From assembly GCF_003967175.1 (NCBI RefSeq), contig NZ_AP018553.1, forward strand, positions 868,001 to 932,000: a stretch of 64,000 nt of DNA, read 5' to 3'. This document shows, in pieces, positions 22,446 to 31,296 of this stretch. The DNA comes from Sulfodiicoccus acidiphilus (GTDB taxonomy: Archaea; Thermoproteota; Thermoprotei_A; Sulfolobales; Sulfolobaceae). Below the pieces are notes generated by a model. That model saw only the letters and a list, made by a program, of their open reading frames with translations, was not told the DNA's origin and did no database searches. Position 1 is the first letter of the stretch; each line of letters opens with the position of its first letter. A program made the translations under genes and the position numbers.

Positions 22446-23113
22446 GAATTGAGGATCCGTTGTACTGCTCGCCCGTGCAAGATAGGCATGAAAGCCAATA
22501 GGAACGCGTTCTTGGCACTGAAGACAAGCTTACTTACATCCGAAGTAGGTTGGTAAGCGTCGACGAAGAGCTGCACGCCTCTCTCGAACTGGTCTAGATC
22601 GTTGAAGTATTTATATGCGGTGAAAAGGAAGAGAACAAGTAGATCCCACGCCTTCAACTCGCTGGAGTCGGAGGAAGTAGATTGCTCAGCATCAATCACA
22701 TAGAGCCTTTCTTCAGATATTAGAAAGTTCTCTACCTTAGTGTCCCCCATAACTACTCCTCTGTCATGGATTTCCCTGAGTCCTCTTCCAAGTAGCTTCA
22801 TGTCCTCTGCTTCTGGTTCCCTGCCTTCTAGGAACTCTCTAGTTAACGATGGCTCATCCAAGTCAAAGTCTATGACCTTAGGGGTCGAGAACCCTTTCCA
22901 GTTCGTGAGAAGGAAATCTAGTTCCCTGGATAATCTCTTCTTAGGGTCGGCAACATAGGGGTAGGTGAAGAAGGCAGTTGTTATGAAGTACCATTTTATT
23001 GAGTAAGGTGAGCTATAGTTCTTTATGATCACCTTAACGCCTCCGACCGTTGAGACCCTAGACTGAGAATAAGTTTCCCTGATCAATCTCTCGAGGGTGG
23101 TGGCGAGACCCAT
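22442..23113 (-). CDS. Protein kinase-like protein (Bud32/RIO-related)
   Basis: 223 residues with a compact kinase-like C-lobe. The catalytic-loop equivalent is IHDRGVVMGDTKVENFLI and the metal-binding segment is LYVIDAEQS, in place of DFG. The N-lobe is weak but has a candidate Lys in VKVIIKNY. The pattern resembles lipopolysaccharide-kinase/Bud32-like archaeal kinases. Substrate is unknown and activity is not certain. The gene starts shortly downstream (in minus direction) of mobile element copy B. Another small kinase of this kind is at 56.8 kb. Confidence 0.65.
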   Translation of the reverse strand: MGLATTLERLIRETYSQSRVSTVGGVKVIIKNYSSPYSIKWYFITTAFFTYPYVADPKKRLSRELDFLLTNWKGFSTPKVIDFDLDEPSLTREFLEGREPEAEDMKLLGRGLREIHDRGVVMGDTKVENFLISEERLYVIDAEQSTSSDSSELKAWDLLVLFLFTAYKYFNDLDQFERGVQLFVDAYQPTSDVSKLVFSAKNAFLLAFMPILHGRAVQRILNS

Positions 23114-23187
23114 TTACAGTTGCAGCGTAGAGGTGGTGGCTTAAAATTGTGGGAGTTGAACGGCCCTAATTTGACCCTATGGAGGTC

Positions 23188-23488
23188 GAGGGGACGGAAG
23201 TCCCCTTCCGTGGGGACTGATACCCCCTCATAGAAACGTTTTCGTAATGAGACTCCAACGTCTTCTAGACATCGGCCGTGAGAGCTGGGTCGCACCCTCG
23301 GGACTGGGGGAACTCACGCCCGTGGAGAGGAAACCCCCCGTGACCTCTCTTCCACACGGGGCATCACAGGACGGTTCCGTTCGATGGAACCTCCGCTGTG
23401 GGTGAAGGGGGATCGAGGTTTCTCTGAGAAGGAGGAAATCCCCATCGCGAGGTGGGGATGCCCCGTCCGCGAGGGCGTGGTAGTTCAC
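23188..23488 (+). mobile_element. Non-autonomous IS200/IS605-like element, copy B
   Basis: About 300 bp in the opposite orientation to copy A. The left part has the palindrome GGGGACGGAAGTCCCC (near 23189-23204). The right end is a hairpin GGGGATGCCCCGTCC...GAGGGCGTGGTAGTTCAC finishing at 23488. An internal frame encodes a TnpB-like tail, ESWVAPSGLGELTPVERKP, followed by stops. The right end overlaps the 3' end of the cysteine-synthase gene and supplies its TGA stop. No transposase remains, so mobilisation would need a helper elsewhere. The region just outside the right end is where an IS605 omega-RNA guide would lie. Confidence 0.65.
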
Positions 23489-24465
23489 AGACCTAAATAC
23501 CTCTTGTAGAAATCAAGGTACTTCGAGGCGTCGTCTGGGAAGATCAGGACAGTTGTACCCTGAAGAGAGAGCTTCATTGTAGCGGCAACTGTTGCGCCCG
23601 CGCTAGGGCCCACAAGAAGTCCTACAGCCCTGGCCACCCTTAACGCACCTTCAGCGGCCTCCTCAGCCGTGACGTCAACCACTTCGTCTATCTTAGTGGT
23701 CTTAATGAACCTGTTGTCGCTTTCCAGTCTCTTTATACCTGGTATTCCACTCCCAATCGCAGGTTGCACCCCAACGATCCTGACGAGATCTCCATACACC
23801 TCCCTGAGGTATCTTGCCACGCCAATAATGTGGCCTGCTGTGCCTAAGGTAGCCACCAAGTTCTTTGGTACTTTTCCCACTGCTCTCAACTGTCTTTCAA
23901 GTTCAATTCCGGTTGTCCTGTAGTGTGCCTCCACATTCAACTCACTATTGAACTGATCGAGATTGATAGCACCGGAGGCTTGGGCCAGTTGTTTCACTAG
24001 TGGCACTATCTCACTGGTTCTAGAACCCATCTCTTGCACATCAGCGCCTAACATCTTCAACATCACCTTAAAAGAGTTAGGAGAAGTAGTGGGTAGGAAG
24101 CAGGTGAACTTGACTTTGAAGTAAGCAGAGAGTGCGGCCAACGCTAATCCTGTGTTTCCGGAGGTAGCCTCCATTATCCATTTCGAGTCCTTCTTTAGGG
24201 CCTCCTTGAAAAGGAACCAAGCGGTCCTATCCTTAACACTTTTGCTGAACGGGTTATAGAATTCGAGTTTAGCCCATACATCTCCATCAAAGGGTAATCT
24301 AAGTAAAGGAGTGGGCCACATGCCCTCCAATAGCTGAACTGGGTCTTCGAACACGTTCTCCTTCTCGAAGCTCAGGGACACAAATACTGACCACCTTGGA
24401 TAAGCGCTCCAGGGAGGGACTTTAACTCTTTCTCTCAGTGGATTTTTAGGTGAACTTACCTTCAA
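23485..24465 (-). CDS. Cysteine synthase family PLP enzyme
   Basis: 326 residues. The PLP-binding Lys lies in FSKSVKDRTAWF, the phosphate/substrate loop in EATSGNTGLALAA, and the second glycine-rich loop in GTAGHIIGVARYL. It makes cysteine from O-acetyl- or O-phosphoserine and sulfide; crenarchaeal homologs may prefer O-phosphoserine. It overlaps the TusA-like gene by 20 nt, which in turn overlaps a DsrE-like gene, implying a sulfur-handling operon. The stop codon TGA lies inside the right end of the downstream mobile element, so the C-terminus (KRYLGL) may have been trimmed or altered by insertion. Confidence 0.85.
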   Translation of the reverse strand: MKVSSPKNPLRERVKVPPWSAYPRWSVFVSLSFEKENVFEDPVQLLEGMWPTPLLRLPFDGDVWAKLEFYNPFSKSVKDRTAWFLFKEALKKDSKWIMEATSGNTGLALAALSAYFKVKFTCFLPTTSPNSFKVMLKMLGADVQEMGSRTSEIVPLVKQLAQASGAINLDQFNSELNVEAHYRTTGIELERQLRAVGKVPKNLVATLGTAGHIIGVARYLREVYGDLVRIVGVQPAIGSGIPGIKRLESDNRFIKTTKIDEVVDVTAEEAAEGALRVARAVGLLVGPSAGATVAATMKLSLQGTTVLIFPDDASKYLDFYKRYLGL

Positions 24466-24679
24466 GGCGAAGTCTCACGACGTACCTGCCGCCTTCTCGC
24501 TGGACCGAGAGAAAGGTGTTTCCAGTCTCGGTGCACCATTTCCCAAGCTCAGAGGCGGCTCCCTCCCATGGCGTTCTCACCACAACGATGTCTCCAGGAG
24601 AAGCATTACGCCATATCCTCAATAACTTCACTAACACCATACTACAAACATCGTTTGAATCTATCACATACTCGCTCAA
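24446..24679 (-). CDS. TusA/SirA-like small protein with altered active site
   Basis: 77 residues with the TusA-like order of strand, helix starting at a cysteine, then two strands: [49 protein letters not shown]. TusA carries sulfur on the Cys of a CPxP motif; here the corresponding positions read CSMV, so the prolines are missing while the Cys is kept. A second Cys lies in GKWCTETG. It is coupled by overlaps to DsrE-like and cysteine-synthase genes, suggesting sulfur transfer. The family call rests on length, pattern and context. Confidence 0.65.
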   Translation of the reverse strand: MSEYVIDSNDVCSMVLVKLLRIWRNASPGDIVVVRTPWEGAASELGKWCTETGNTFLSVQREGGRYVVRLRLEGKFT

Positions 24680-25077
24680 AGTGTAACCACCACGTCAGAA
24701 TCTCTAGCCTCTTGAAGGAAGGAGACCCCCCCTGATAACTTAACTCCGTCCATGATATCCTCCTTACTGAAGCCGACCATCTTGAGACCTATCTCGTCGA
24801 CGTAAAACTCCACTCCCTCCTGTAAAGCTTCTTTCAACATGTCTTGGGCAGATGACAACCCCAACCTCTTCATAGAATAGTTTACGTAAAGCCTGGCTAG
24901 CGTCCCCATTTTCATCCTACCTTTTCCTTGACTCTTCTTTGTAAAGAGAACTATAGCCTGGGATGTGACGAAGAACTTCACCGTCCAACCCATAGTCTTT
25001 GCGTCTAACGCCATCACCAATCCGTGATAGAGCTTGTCCAACGCGTTATCTGCCAACAAGAGGGTGAGCTTAGACAT
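24676..25077 (-). CDS. DsrE-like protein lacking cysteine
   Basis: 133 residues with DsrE/DsrF-like features: an N-terminal [21 protein letters not shown], a central [13 protein letters not shown], and a C-terminal [17 protein letters not shown] near the end. DsrE2-type sulfur-transfer proteins normally hold persulfide on a Cys in the strand corresponding here to VEFYVDEIG. This protein contains no Cys at all. It may be a structural partner of the adjacent TusA-like protein or a degenerate member. Its stop overlaps the next start as ATGA. A short intergenic region separates it from the divergent oxidoreductase gene. Confidence 0.7.
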   Translation of the reverse strand: MSKLTLLLADNALDKLYHGLVMALDAKTMGWTVKFFVTSQAIVLFTKKSQGKGRMKMGTLARLYVNYSMKRLGLSSAQDMLKEALQEGVEFYVDEIGLKMVGFSKEDIMDGVKLSGGVSFLQEARDSDVVVTL

Positions 25078-25164
25078 GCCAATAGCTTTTCCTAAACCCT
25101 AAAAAAGGTGTTAAGGAAAACGTTGTTAACTCAATGTTAATATCCATGCCTCAGTTATGAACCC

Positions 25165-25788
25165 GTGAGCAACACCTCAAAGGGTATTGAGGAGAGAGTC
25201 CCCCCTGGCCAGGTAGTAACTAATAAGTTCCCCGTCCTAAGCCTAGGTCCGACCCCTAAGGTTGAGAGGAGCCGGCTAAGGTTAAGGGTGTTTGGGAGTG
25301 TAGGACGAGTGATGGAGTTAAGTTGGGATGAGCTAATGAAGTTCCCCAAGGTGGAGAAGATTCTCGACTTCCACTGCGTCACTGGATGGAGCCGCCTAGG
25401 AGATCTGTGGGAGGGAATCTCGCTGAGGTCTCTCCTAGAAGCTGCTGGACCTAAGGGTGAGTACATCATGTTACACTCCTACGACGGATATACTACCAAC
25501 GTGCCACTCAGGTACGCAATTGACGATAACTCCATGCTGGCCTACAAACTCAACGGAAAGGAATTAGAACCAGATCACGGGGGTCCGCTCAGAGCGCTAA
25601 TACCGCAACTATATGCTTGGAAGAGTGCCAAGTGGATCTCGGCGATAGAGGTGATGGTCGAGGACTCGCCGGGGTTCTGGGAACAGAGGGGGTACCACAT
25701 GCTGGGAGACTATTGGAAGGAGCAAAGGTACGCTGAGAGCTACGACTTCATGAGCATTATTAATATAAGAAAAAGGCGCAGCAAGTAG
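25165..25788 (+). CDS. Sulfite-oxidase-fold molybdopterin oxidoreductase
   Basis: 207 residues. The core molybdopterin-binding fold of the sulfite oxidase/YedY family is visible: the Mo-ligand Cys in LDFHCVTGWSRLGD, the cofactor-binding GISLRSLLEAAG, DGYTTNVPLRYA, and HGGPLRALIPQLYAWKSAKW near the middle. There is no signal peptide or heme domain. Substrate is unknown; YedY-type proteins reduce sulfoxides, others oxidise sulfite. It is divergent from the sulfur-transfer operon. The downstream DUF711-like gene begins 12 bases after it. The GTG start follows a short AT-rich region. Confidence 0.85.
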   Translation: MSNTSKGIEERVPPGQVVTNKFPVLSLGPTPKVERSRLRLRVFGSVGRVMELSWDELMKFPKVEKILDFHCVTGWSRLGDLWEGISLRSLLEAAGPKGEYIMLHSYDGYTTNVPLRYAIDDNSMLAYKLNGKELEPDHGGPLRALIPQLYAWKSAKWISAIEVMVEDSPGFWEQRGYHMLGDYWKEQRYAESYDFMSIINIRKRRSK

Positions 25789-25800
25789 AAGCGACTGCGG

Positions 25801-26784
25801 TTGAAGCTAAGAGCTTTAACTTACTTCGTTTCCTCCTTAGATAGGGTTGCAGAAGTCTCAGACTCGTTGAGCGCAATACAGTTAGACGTCTGGAGTAAGA
25901 GAGTGGCATTACCGCCAACCCCGCGGGAGATAACAACGTCTAAATTAGTGGAACTCCCCCTGAGGAAGGAACTCATATACGCCTTGGTGCACCTTAGAGG
26001 CAAGGATCCTCGAGTCAAGGACGTACCCGATCTACTTAGATCGGTCCCTAACTCCTTCGGCTCAATACTAGTAGGAAGCGTGCAGCAGGTTGAAGAAGTG
26101 GCCTCTATCATGTCAAAGTTGGAACCCGAAGAGGCCACTAGGCTCCTAATATTGTTAAACCATGACTTCCTTCTTACTCCATACTTTCCGGCGGCATGTT
26201 CGTCAGGGAAGGAAGGCGTGGGAGTGGCCCTCCTTTACGTTCAAGAGTTCAAGGAAGGGAGGGTGAGTGAGAGTCTGAGGATCGCGGAGGAAGTGGGAAT
26301 TAGAGCCGCCTCCTCACTCGGGACAAAGTTCCTCGGTGTGGATCCCTCACTTTCACCTTGGATGGACGAAAGTGTAGGGGCCCTAATAGAAGAAAATAGT
26401 GGAAAGCTCTTCTCCCCAGGAAATATGGGAGTAGTGATGAACTTGAACAGGAAGATAGAGGAAGCATCTAACTTGGTCGACAAGAGATTGGGGTTTTCGG
26501 AAGTGATGCTTCCAGTGGGAGAGGACAACGTCTTAAAGTCTAGGGTTGAGGAAGGGACGCTCACCTTAAGCTCACTGATTTCACTTACGGCAGTATGTGC
26601 AGCCGGGCTAGACATGGTAGCCCTAGGAGAGGTGAACCTTAAGTCATTGCTTCTGGATTTGTTAGCCCTAAGGGCAACAAAGGGTAGGCCTTACGGGGTT
26701 AGGGTAATTCCCACCGGACTAAAATACGGCTCAGTCATTAACCTTGATCAATTCGGCCGTATACCAATCGTCAAAGTCGTGTGA
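25801..26784 (+). CDS. DUF711/UPF0210-like protein
   Basis: 327 residues starting (TTG) MKLRALTYFVSS. The central part TKFLGVDPSLSPWMDESVGALIE matches the family's conserved Asp-Ser-rich segment, and SPGNMGVVMNLNRKIEE and CAAGLDMVALG follow in the expected order. The biochemical role is not established for archaeal members. It follows the molybdopterin oxidoreductase closely and may share its transcript. A TATA-like region after its stop belongs to the next gene. No interruption is visible. Confidence 0.6.
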   Translation: MKLRALTYFVSSLDRVAEVSDSLSAIQLDVWSKRVALPPTPREITTSKLVELPLRKELIYALVHLRGKDPRVKDVPDLLRSVPNSFGSILVGSVQQVEEVASIMSKLEPEEATRLLILLNHDFLLTPYFPAACSSGKEGVGVALLYVQEFKEGRVSESLRIAEEVGIRAASSLGTKFLGVDPSLSPWMDESVGALIEENSGKLFSPGNMGVVMNLNRKIEEASNLVDKRLGFSEVMLPVGEDNVLKSRVEEGTLTLSSLISLTAVCAAGLDMVALGEVNLKSLLLDLLALRATKGRPYGVRVIPTGLKYGSVINLDQFGRIPIVKVV

Positions 26785-26846
26785 CTTCGACTTAAATCAG
26801 TCTTATAAGTCTGTTTGCATTTAAACTCAGCTTAGAGGAGATAAGT

Positions 26847-27890
26847 TTGGAGATAAGGAGAGTACAAAAGTTTGGTAAGTCCACTCTGATGGTGTCCCTC
26901 CCAGCAGGTTGGGTAAAGGAGGTGAGCTTGACCCCAGGAGAGAACGTATACATCGAAGTCGATGAAGACGGAAGTTTGAAGGTCTACCCTCCTTCGATGA
27001 AGGTTGAGTCGTCGTCAAAGGAACTCAAGGTGACCGCGCCTGGAAGCACAATGGGGGAACTGCTGGCCAGGATAGTTTATGCCACCTACATCACAGGGTA
27101 CGACAAACTTACAATTGAGAGCAAGGACGAGCCCTTCAGCGAAGACTCTATGAAGAGAGTTAAGGAGGCGGTTAGAAGCCTGATAGGACTGGAGATCATT
27201 TCTCAGGCCCCCGATAGTATAACTGTTCAGTCCTTCCTAGACCCCACTAAGTACACTATGAGTAGTCTCATGCTCAGAATGACTAGCTCCTTGAAGCAAA
27301 TGCTGCATTACCTGAGCCTAGGAATAAAGGAGTCAAGTAGGACATTCCTTCAGGAGGTAATAGAATTGGAGAAGGAGGTGGACAGGCTCTACTTCCTTGC
27401 ACTAAGGCAATTAATACTCTCCCAGACCAACAGGACCTTGGCATACGTCATAGGTGTGAAGAAGATCCAGATAATCGGTAACAGGATATTAGTCAAGGCA
27501 GTAGAGGAGGCGGCGGACGAGGTATCCGAGGCGGCGACGGATCTCTTAATGTTAAGCCCTGATGAGCTGGAGAGTTTTAAGAGCAGGTGGAATGAGATAA
27601 GTATGCTAATAGAGCAGACCTCAGTGATAATAGATCACGCAACCAAGATGCTCTCCAAGGAAGACATAAAGCTTACCAACGAAGTGATGGAGGAATTAAG
27701 GACAATGAGAAGGACACTCCTGACCGAGATTCCTGAGGTGGAGGTCCCGAAGAACGGGGACGGGAAGAGAGCTGACATGGCCCTAAGGTTACTGTTCATG
27801 AGACTCTACAATTCCATAAGACGCATGGAGCCAATAGCGGAGATATCGTTCAACAGGGCGTTAGAAAACCTAAGGGAAATAATCATTTGA
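26847..27890 (+). CDS. AbrB-PhoU fusion protein (phosphate-signalling regulator)
   Basis: 347 residues. The N-terminal AbrB/SpoVT-like swapped-hairpin domain reads [20 protein letters not shown]. From about residue 120, two PhoU three-helix bundles follow, with acidic E-x-x-x-D type metal sites ([19 protein letters not shown] and [15 protein letters not shown]). Such proteins are thought to regulate phosphate uptake by DNA binding and interaction with transport components. No pst genes adjoin it. It has a TTG start preceded by GAGGAGATAAG. The 3' end overlaps the convergent pncB gene by 8 nt. Confidence 0.85.
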   Translation: MEIRRVQKFGKSTLMVSLPAGWVKEVSLTPGENVYIEVDEDGSLKVYPPSMKVESSSKELKVTAPGSTMGELLARIVYATYITGYDKLTIESKDEPFSEDSMKRVKEAVRSLIGLEIISQAPDSITVQSFLDPTKYTMSSLMLRMTSSLKQMLHYLSLGIKESSRTFLQEVIELEKEVDRLYFLALRQLILSQTNRTLAYVIGVKKIQIIGNRILVKAVEEAADEVSEAATDLLMLSPDELESFKSRWNEISMLIEQTSVIIDHATKMLSKEDIKLTNEVMEELRTMRRTLLTEIPEVEVPKNGDGKRADMALRLLFMRLYNSIRRMEPIAEISFNRALENLREIII

Positions 27891-29049
27891 TGAGTTCGAG
27901 CTGGGAGAGTTGGGAGATCACGTAGTCCCTGATCTCCTTCAGTGAGGGGAGACTCTGGATTATCTTGCCAGCGCTCATATACTGTCGTAACAACGGTCTG
28001 CAACCTTGGAACTCTACCTTTTCCTCCATGAGCGTGATGTGATCCTGCATTCCTTGACATCGATATACCTGCTTAGCTCCAGGCCACTTTCCCCTCTTAG
28101 TGAACTTAACCCACTGCCCATTCACATACTTCTCTACTATGTCCATACTGAGGTCAACGCTAGGAGGGAACGCTATAGACGTCCCAACTCCGAACCCATC
28201 AACGACGTCTCTCAATTGTAGTATGTCTTCCTCGTCTATACCTCCGCTCACGAAGATCTTAACATGCCCGTGGCCATTTATCCTCAGATTCCACCTGACC
28301 TCCTCTATAATCCTCCTGAAGTTTCCTCTTCTACTACCTGGAGTGTCAAGTCTGACTCCCGTCAACTTCTTCCCAAGTAACCTAGCAGCCTTTAGAGCCT
28401 CGGTCCTTTCATCCTCTAAAGTGTCGACCAACATTATTCGGGGTACCTGAGGCTCCACGAACTCATCGAAGGCCTTCCACGCGCTCTCGTTGTCACCTAC
28501 CGCCAAAACCAAAGCGTGGGGCATTGTGCCTGATGGTTCTAGGCCGAAGTAGTCTCTGCTCACCACCCCCGAGACGGAATCCACCCCTCCAACGTAAGCA
28601 GCCCTATCTAGTACAGGGGCGAGGGCTGGATGAGCAGAGCGTAGTCCAAAAAAGAAGAGGGTCTTGTTAGTAGCAGCGAGCCTTATTCGAGCTGCCTTCG
28701 TCGCTATGCTCGAGGAGTGCCTTAGGACTCCAAGAAGGGCGGTCTCATAAATCGCCATCTCCTCATAGGGCCCCTCAATTATCATTACTGGTTCCACCTC
28801 CCTGAACAGAGTCCCCTCAGGCATAGCGTATACGTCAAGTTGGCGTCCCTCTAGTAACCTCAACGCCTCCTCCAACCCTGCGAAAACCGCCCACTGATAG
28901 CCATGAGGTAGCCCGTAGGAATGCACCTCCATCTTCACTCTGAGGTTGGCGAGTCCCATGGCCTTCAGGACTCTCATTGTTCTTTCAAAATACACATCAG
29001 TAACCTTACCCTCCACTATGTCCCTCTCCTGAGCTGCGAACGTCCTCAT
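27883..29049 (-). CDS. pncB: Nicotinate phosphoribosyltransferase
   Basis: Uses PRPP (and ATP in many family members) to turn nicotinate into nicotinate mononucleotide for NAD salvage. 388 residues from ATG 29049; the frame is open further 5', but a palindromic TATA at 29074-29079 makes 29049 a leaderless start and the family begins at [14 protein letters not shown]. Core motifs include [47 protein letters not shown] and [11 protein letters not shown] for PRPP and base binding. Late cysteines (YRCQGM, EFQGC) resemble a small metal site seen in archaeal members. Full length. Confidence 0.9.
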   Translation of the reverse strand: MRTFAAQERDIVEGKVTDVYFERTMRVLKAMGLANLRVKMEVHSYGLPHGYQWAVFAGLEEALRLLEGRQLDVYAMPEGTLFREVEPVMIIEGPYEEMAIYETALLGVLRHSSSIATKAARIRLAATNKTLFFFGLRSAHPALAPVLDRAAYVGGVDSVSGVVSRDYFGLEPSGTMPHALVLAVGDNESAWKAFDEFVEPQVPRIMLVDTLEDERTEALKAARLLGKKLTGVRLDTPGSRRGNFRRIIEEVRWNLRINGHGHVKIFVSGGIDEEDILQLRDVVDGFGVGTSIAFPPSVDLSMDIVEKYVNGQWVKFTKRGKWPGAKQVYRCQGMQDHITLMEEKVEFQGCRPLLRQYMSAGKIIQSLPSLKEIRDYVISQLSQLELIK

Positions 29050-29071
29050 TGCGTGATGAGCTGACTGATAA

Positions 29072-29081
29072 CTTTTAAAGT
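29072..29081. promoter_or_regulatory. Palindromic TATA between pncB and rps19e
   Basis: CTTTTAAAG is centred at about 29076. It lies 26 bp from the leaderless pncB start (29049) on the minus strand. On the plus strand it predicts a transcript start near 29103, giving rps19e a leader of about 20 nt that holds GGGTGGAG at 29108-29115. Confidence 0.5.
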
Positions 29082-29123
29082 TTGGTGGAGTGCAGAGATT
29101 GACGTTCAGAGGGTGGAGTATGA

Positions 29124-29588
29124 ATGATAACTGCGACCATGGTTCCAGCTGACGCCTTGATAAGGAGGCTGTCAAGTTACATAAAGGAGAACTTCAAGGA
29201 GGTCTCGCCTCCTGAATGGGCCCTTGTAGCCAAGACTGGACCTATGAAGGAGAGAGTGCCCGACGAGCCAACAGAATGGTGGTACATCAGAGCCGCATCC
29301 ATAATGAGAAAGATATACATAGAGGGAAAAATAGGGACGTCCTCCCTGAGAACAATATATGGGGGAGCAGCTAGGAGAGGTTCAGCTCCCAACAGGTTCA
29401 CAAAGGCCCCGGGTCACGCAAACAGACTCATAATGCGACAGTTAGAGAAGGCGGGCCTGCTTCACAGGGTGAAGGGAGGAAGGATTCTCAGCGGCAAGGG
29501 CAGATCTTTAATGGATAGAATGTCTATGGAAGTCTTCAAGGAAGTAAGCGAAATAAACCCTGAACTGAAAAAGTACCTAGGGAAGTGA
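29124..29588 (+). CDS. rps19e: Small-subunit ribosomal protein eS19
   Basis: 154 residues, archaeal/eukaryotic S19e, needed for 18S/16S maturation and the head of the small subunit. It has [19 protein letters not shown], the conserved [30 protein letters not shown] and a basic tail. It is the first gene of a long translation-related run; the next gene overlaps its end. A Shine-Dalgarno-like GGTGGAG lies about 8 bases before the ATG. Confidence 0.95.
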   Translation: MITATMVPADALIRRLSSYIKENFKEVSPPEWALVAKTGPMKERVPDEPTEWWYIRAASIMRKIYIEGKIGTSSLRTIYGGAARRGSAPNRFTKAPGHANRLIMRQLEKAGLLHRVKGGRILSGKGRSLMDRMSMEVFKEVSEINPELKKYLGK

Positions 29589-29938
29589 ATGTTATGTCAG
29601 ACGAGTACGACCCAGAACTAGAGGAACTCCTAAGGAGAAGGGCTAACGAAACGAGAAGGAAGGCAGACGAGGAGAGACAGAGGGCTGAAATGAGAGCAAA
29701 GAAGGACGCCGCGCTAAGGATTATCTTGACGCCAGAGGCCAGGGAAAGATTGAACAACGTCAGGTTAGTAAGGCCTGAAGTCGCCGACGCCATAGAAAAC
29801 CAGCTCATAGCCCTAGCCCAAGCTGGAAGGGTGGCGGTTCCAGTGAGTGAAGAGGACCTGAAAAGGATCCTAGAACAACTCTCAGGACAGGGGAAGAGGG
29901 ACTTCAACATAACAATAAGAGAGAGGGGTTGGAAGTGA
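29585..29938 (+). CDS. PDCD5/TFAR19-family DNA-binding protein
   Basis: 117 residues, a small helical-bundle protein conserved in archaea and eukaryotes. Acidic start [14 protein letters not shown], charged helix, then [20 protein letters not shown], the family signature, and [16 protein letters not shown]. It binds nucleic acid and is usually found among ribosomal genes as here. The 5' end overlaps rps19e by 4 nt and the 3' end overlaps rpl39e by 4 nt, so translation is coupled. Its cellular role in archaea is not settled. Confidence 0.9.
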   Translation: MNVMSDEYDPELEELLRRRANETRRKADEERQRAEMRAKKDAALRIILTPEARERLNNVRLVRPEVADAIENQLIALAQAGRVAVPVSEEDLKRILEQLSGQGKRDFNITIRERGWK

Positions 29939-30090
29939 GCAAAGCCAAACCATTGGCGTTAAAGCTTAGGTTGGGAAAGAAGCTTAGGGCCAATAGGGCC
30001 ATTCCAGCTTGGATAATCCTCAGAACCAATAACGAAGTGAGGTACAACCCTATAAGGAGGAACTGGAGGAGAACTAAGCTGAAGGTGTAA
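29935..30090 (+). CDS. rpl39e: Large-subunit ribosomal protein eL39
   Basis: 51 residues: start [23 protein letters not shown], then [18 protein letters not shown] and [11 protein letters not shown]. The very basic composition, the Trp and the NP-R-RNWR ending are diagnostic of L39e, which lies in the peptide exit tunnel. It overlaps the PDCD5 stop by 4 nt (GTGA) and is followed four bases later by rpl31e. Confidence 0.95.
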   Translation: MSKAKPLALKLRLGKKLRANRAIPAWIILRTNNEVRYNPIRRNWRRTKLKV

Positions 30091-30094
30091 GAAG

Positions 30095-30364
30095 TTGCAG
30101 GAAAAAGAGAATTTCGAGATGGTAATTTCGCTCCGAGAAGTACAGACTGGGAAGAGGGCAGGAAGGGCTAGCAGGGCTATACGTGAAATCAGACGGGAAG
30201 TGAGGAGACACACCGGTGCAACAAGAGTGATAGTGGATCCGTTGTTGGCAGAGCTGGTCTTAGGTAGGGGAAGAAATAGATGTCCCTCCAAGGTTACAGT
30301 GGCCATCTCTAAGATCGGAGAGAAGACCGTTATAGTAAAGTCCGTTCTAAAGGTCAGCGCATGA
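30095..30364 (+). CDS. rpl31e: Large-subunit ribosomal protein eL31
   Basis: 89 residues with the L31e pattern: NFEMVISLREVQTGKRAGRA, AIREIRREVRRHTGATRVIV and the GRNRCPSKVTVAIS segment. It sits near the tunnel exit on the 50S subunit. TTG start four bases after rpl39e; it overlaps eif6 by 4 nt (ATGA), so the L39e-L31e-aIF6 order typical of archaea is kept. Confidence 0.95.
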   Translation: MQEKENFEMVISLREVQTGKRAGRASRAIREIRREVRRHTGATRVIVDPLLAELVLGRGRNRCPSKVTVAISKIGEKTVIVKSVLKVSA

Positions 30365-31029
30365 CTCTTCAGAAGGCTTCGGTTTTCGGAAGCGATAACA
30401 TAGGAATATACGTCTTCACCAACAACAAGTACACCCTGATTCCGCCTGGATTGGAGAAGGAGACTAAGAATGCAATCGAGGGAACACTGAGAACCGAACT
30501 AATCGAGATTCAGGTGGCAGGAACCTTCTTAGTGGCAACTCTAATAGCTGGAAATGACAACGGATTGCTAGTACCCAAGGTAATCAGGGAGGAAGAGCTC
30601 AAGACTCTGAAGGCAATACTTCCGGACATGAGGATCGACGTACTCGACACCAAAGCCACCGCCTTAGGAAATATCATTCTAACAAATAACAGGGGGGCTC
30701 TGGTGTTCAAAGATTTCCCTGATGCGGCGTTGAGGGTGATAAAGGACACACTGGACGTAGAGGTACAGAGGGGAACTATAGCCGAGGTGCAGATCGTCGG
30801 CTCCGTGGGAGCTGTTAACAGTAGAGGTGCACTAGTTCACGTTGATGCAACCAAGGAGGACATAGAGTTAGTTTCCTCACTCTTTAAAACTAAGGTCGAC
30901 GTAGGTACCGTTAACTTCGGAAGTGTCTTCGTTAAAAGTGGCGTAGTTACTAACGATAAGGGAATTTTAATAGGGCCTGCTACTACAGGTCCTGAGATAG
31001 TCAGAATAGAAAGAGTGTTGGGTGATTAG
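30361..31029 (+). CDS. eif6: Translation initiation factor aIF6
   Basis: 222 residues made of five pseudo-repeats, visible as recurring segments such as GNDNGLLVPKVI, TNNRGALVFKDF and TNDKGILIGPAT. aIF6 binds the 50S subunit and blocks premature joining with 30S. Length is normal. It overlaps rpl31e and is followed two bases later by the LX gene. Confidence 0.95.
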   Translation: MTLQKASVFGSDNIGIYVFTNNKYTLIPPGLEKETKNAIEGTLRTELIEIQVAGTFLVATLIAGNDNGLLVPKVIREEELKTLKAILPDMRIDVLDTKATALGNIILTNNRGALVFKDFPDAALRVIKDTLDVEVQRGTIAEVQIVGSVGAVNSRGALVHVDATKEDIELVSSLFKTKVDVGTVNFGSVFVKSGVVTNDKGILIGPATTGPEIVRIERVLGD

Positions 31030-31031
31030 GG

Positions 31032-31286
31032 ATGGAAGTGAAGAATTACATGGTGAAAGGGCGAGCTAAATTCAATACAGACAAGTTTCCTATTGAACAA
31101 CAGTTCACAAAGTACGTTAGGGCAGTTAATAAGAAGGAAGCTATAGAGAAAGTCTACTCACATTTCGGAAGTAAGAACGGTATAAGAAGGGACGAAATAA
31201 AGATCACGTCGATTGAGGAGATCTCGTTGGAACAGGTACCCGACAAGAGAATAACAGATCTAGCATCGATGAGCAGAGTAATATGA
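31032..31286 (+). CDS. rplX: Large-subunit ribosomal protein eL20 (LX/L18a type)
   Basis: 84 residues: VKNYMVKGRAKFNTDKFPIE, then QFTKYVRAVNKKEAIEKVYSHFGSKNG split by short turns, and RRDEIKITSIEEIS. These match the archaeal LX/L20a protein, a small double-stranded-RNA-binding-like fold on the 50S. It is placed between aIF6 and prefoldin alpha, the usual archaeal order. Confidence 0.93.
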   Translation: MEVKNYMVKGRAKFNTDKFPIEQQFTKYVRAVNKKEAIEKVYSHFGSKNGIRRDEIKITSIEEISLEQVPDKRITDLASMSRVI

Positions 31287-31296
31287 GGCGGGGAAG

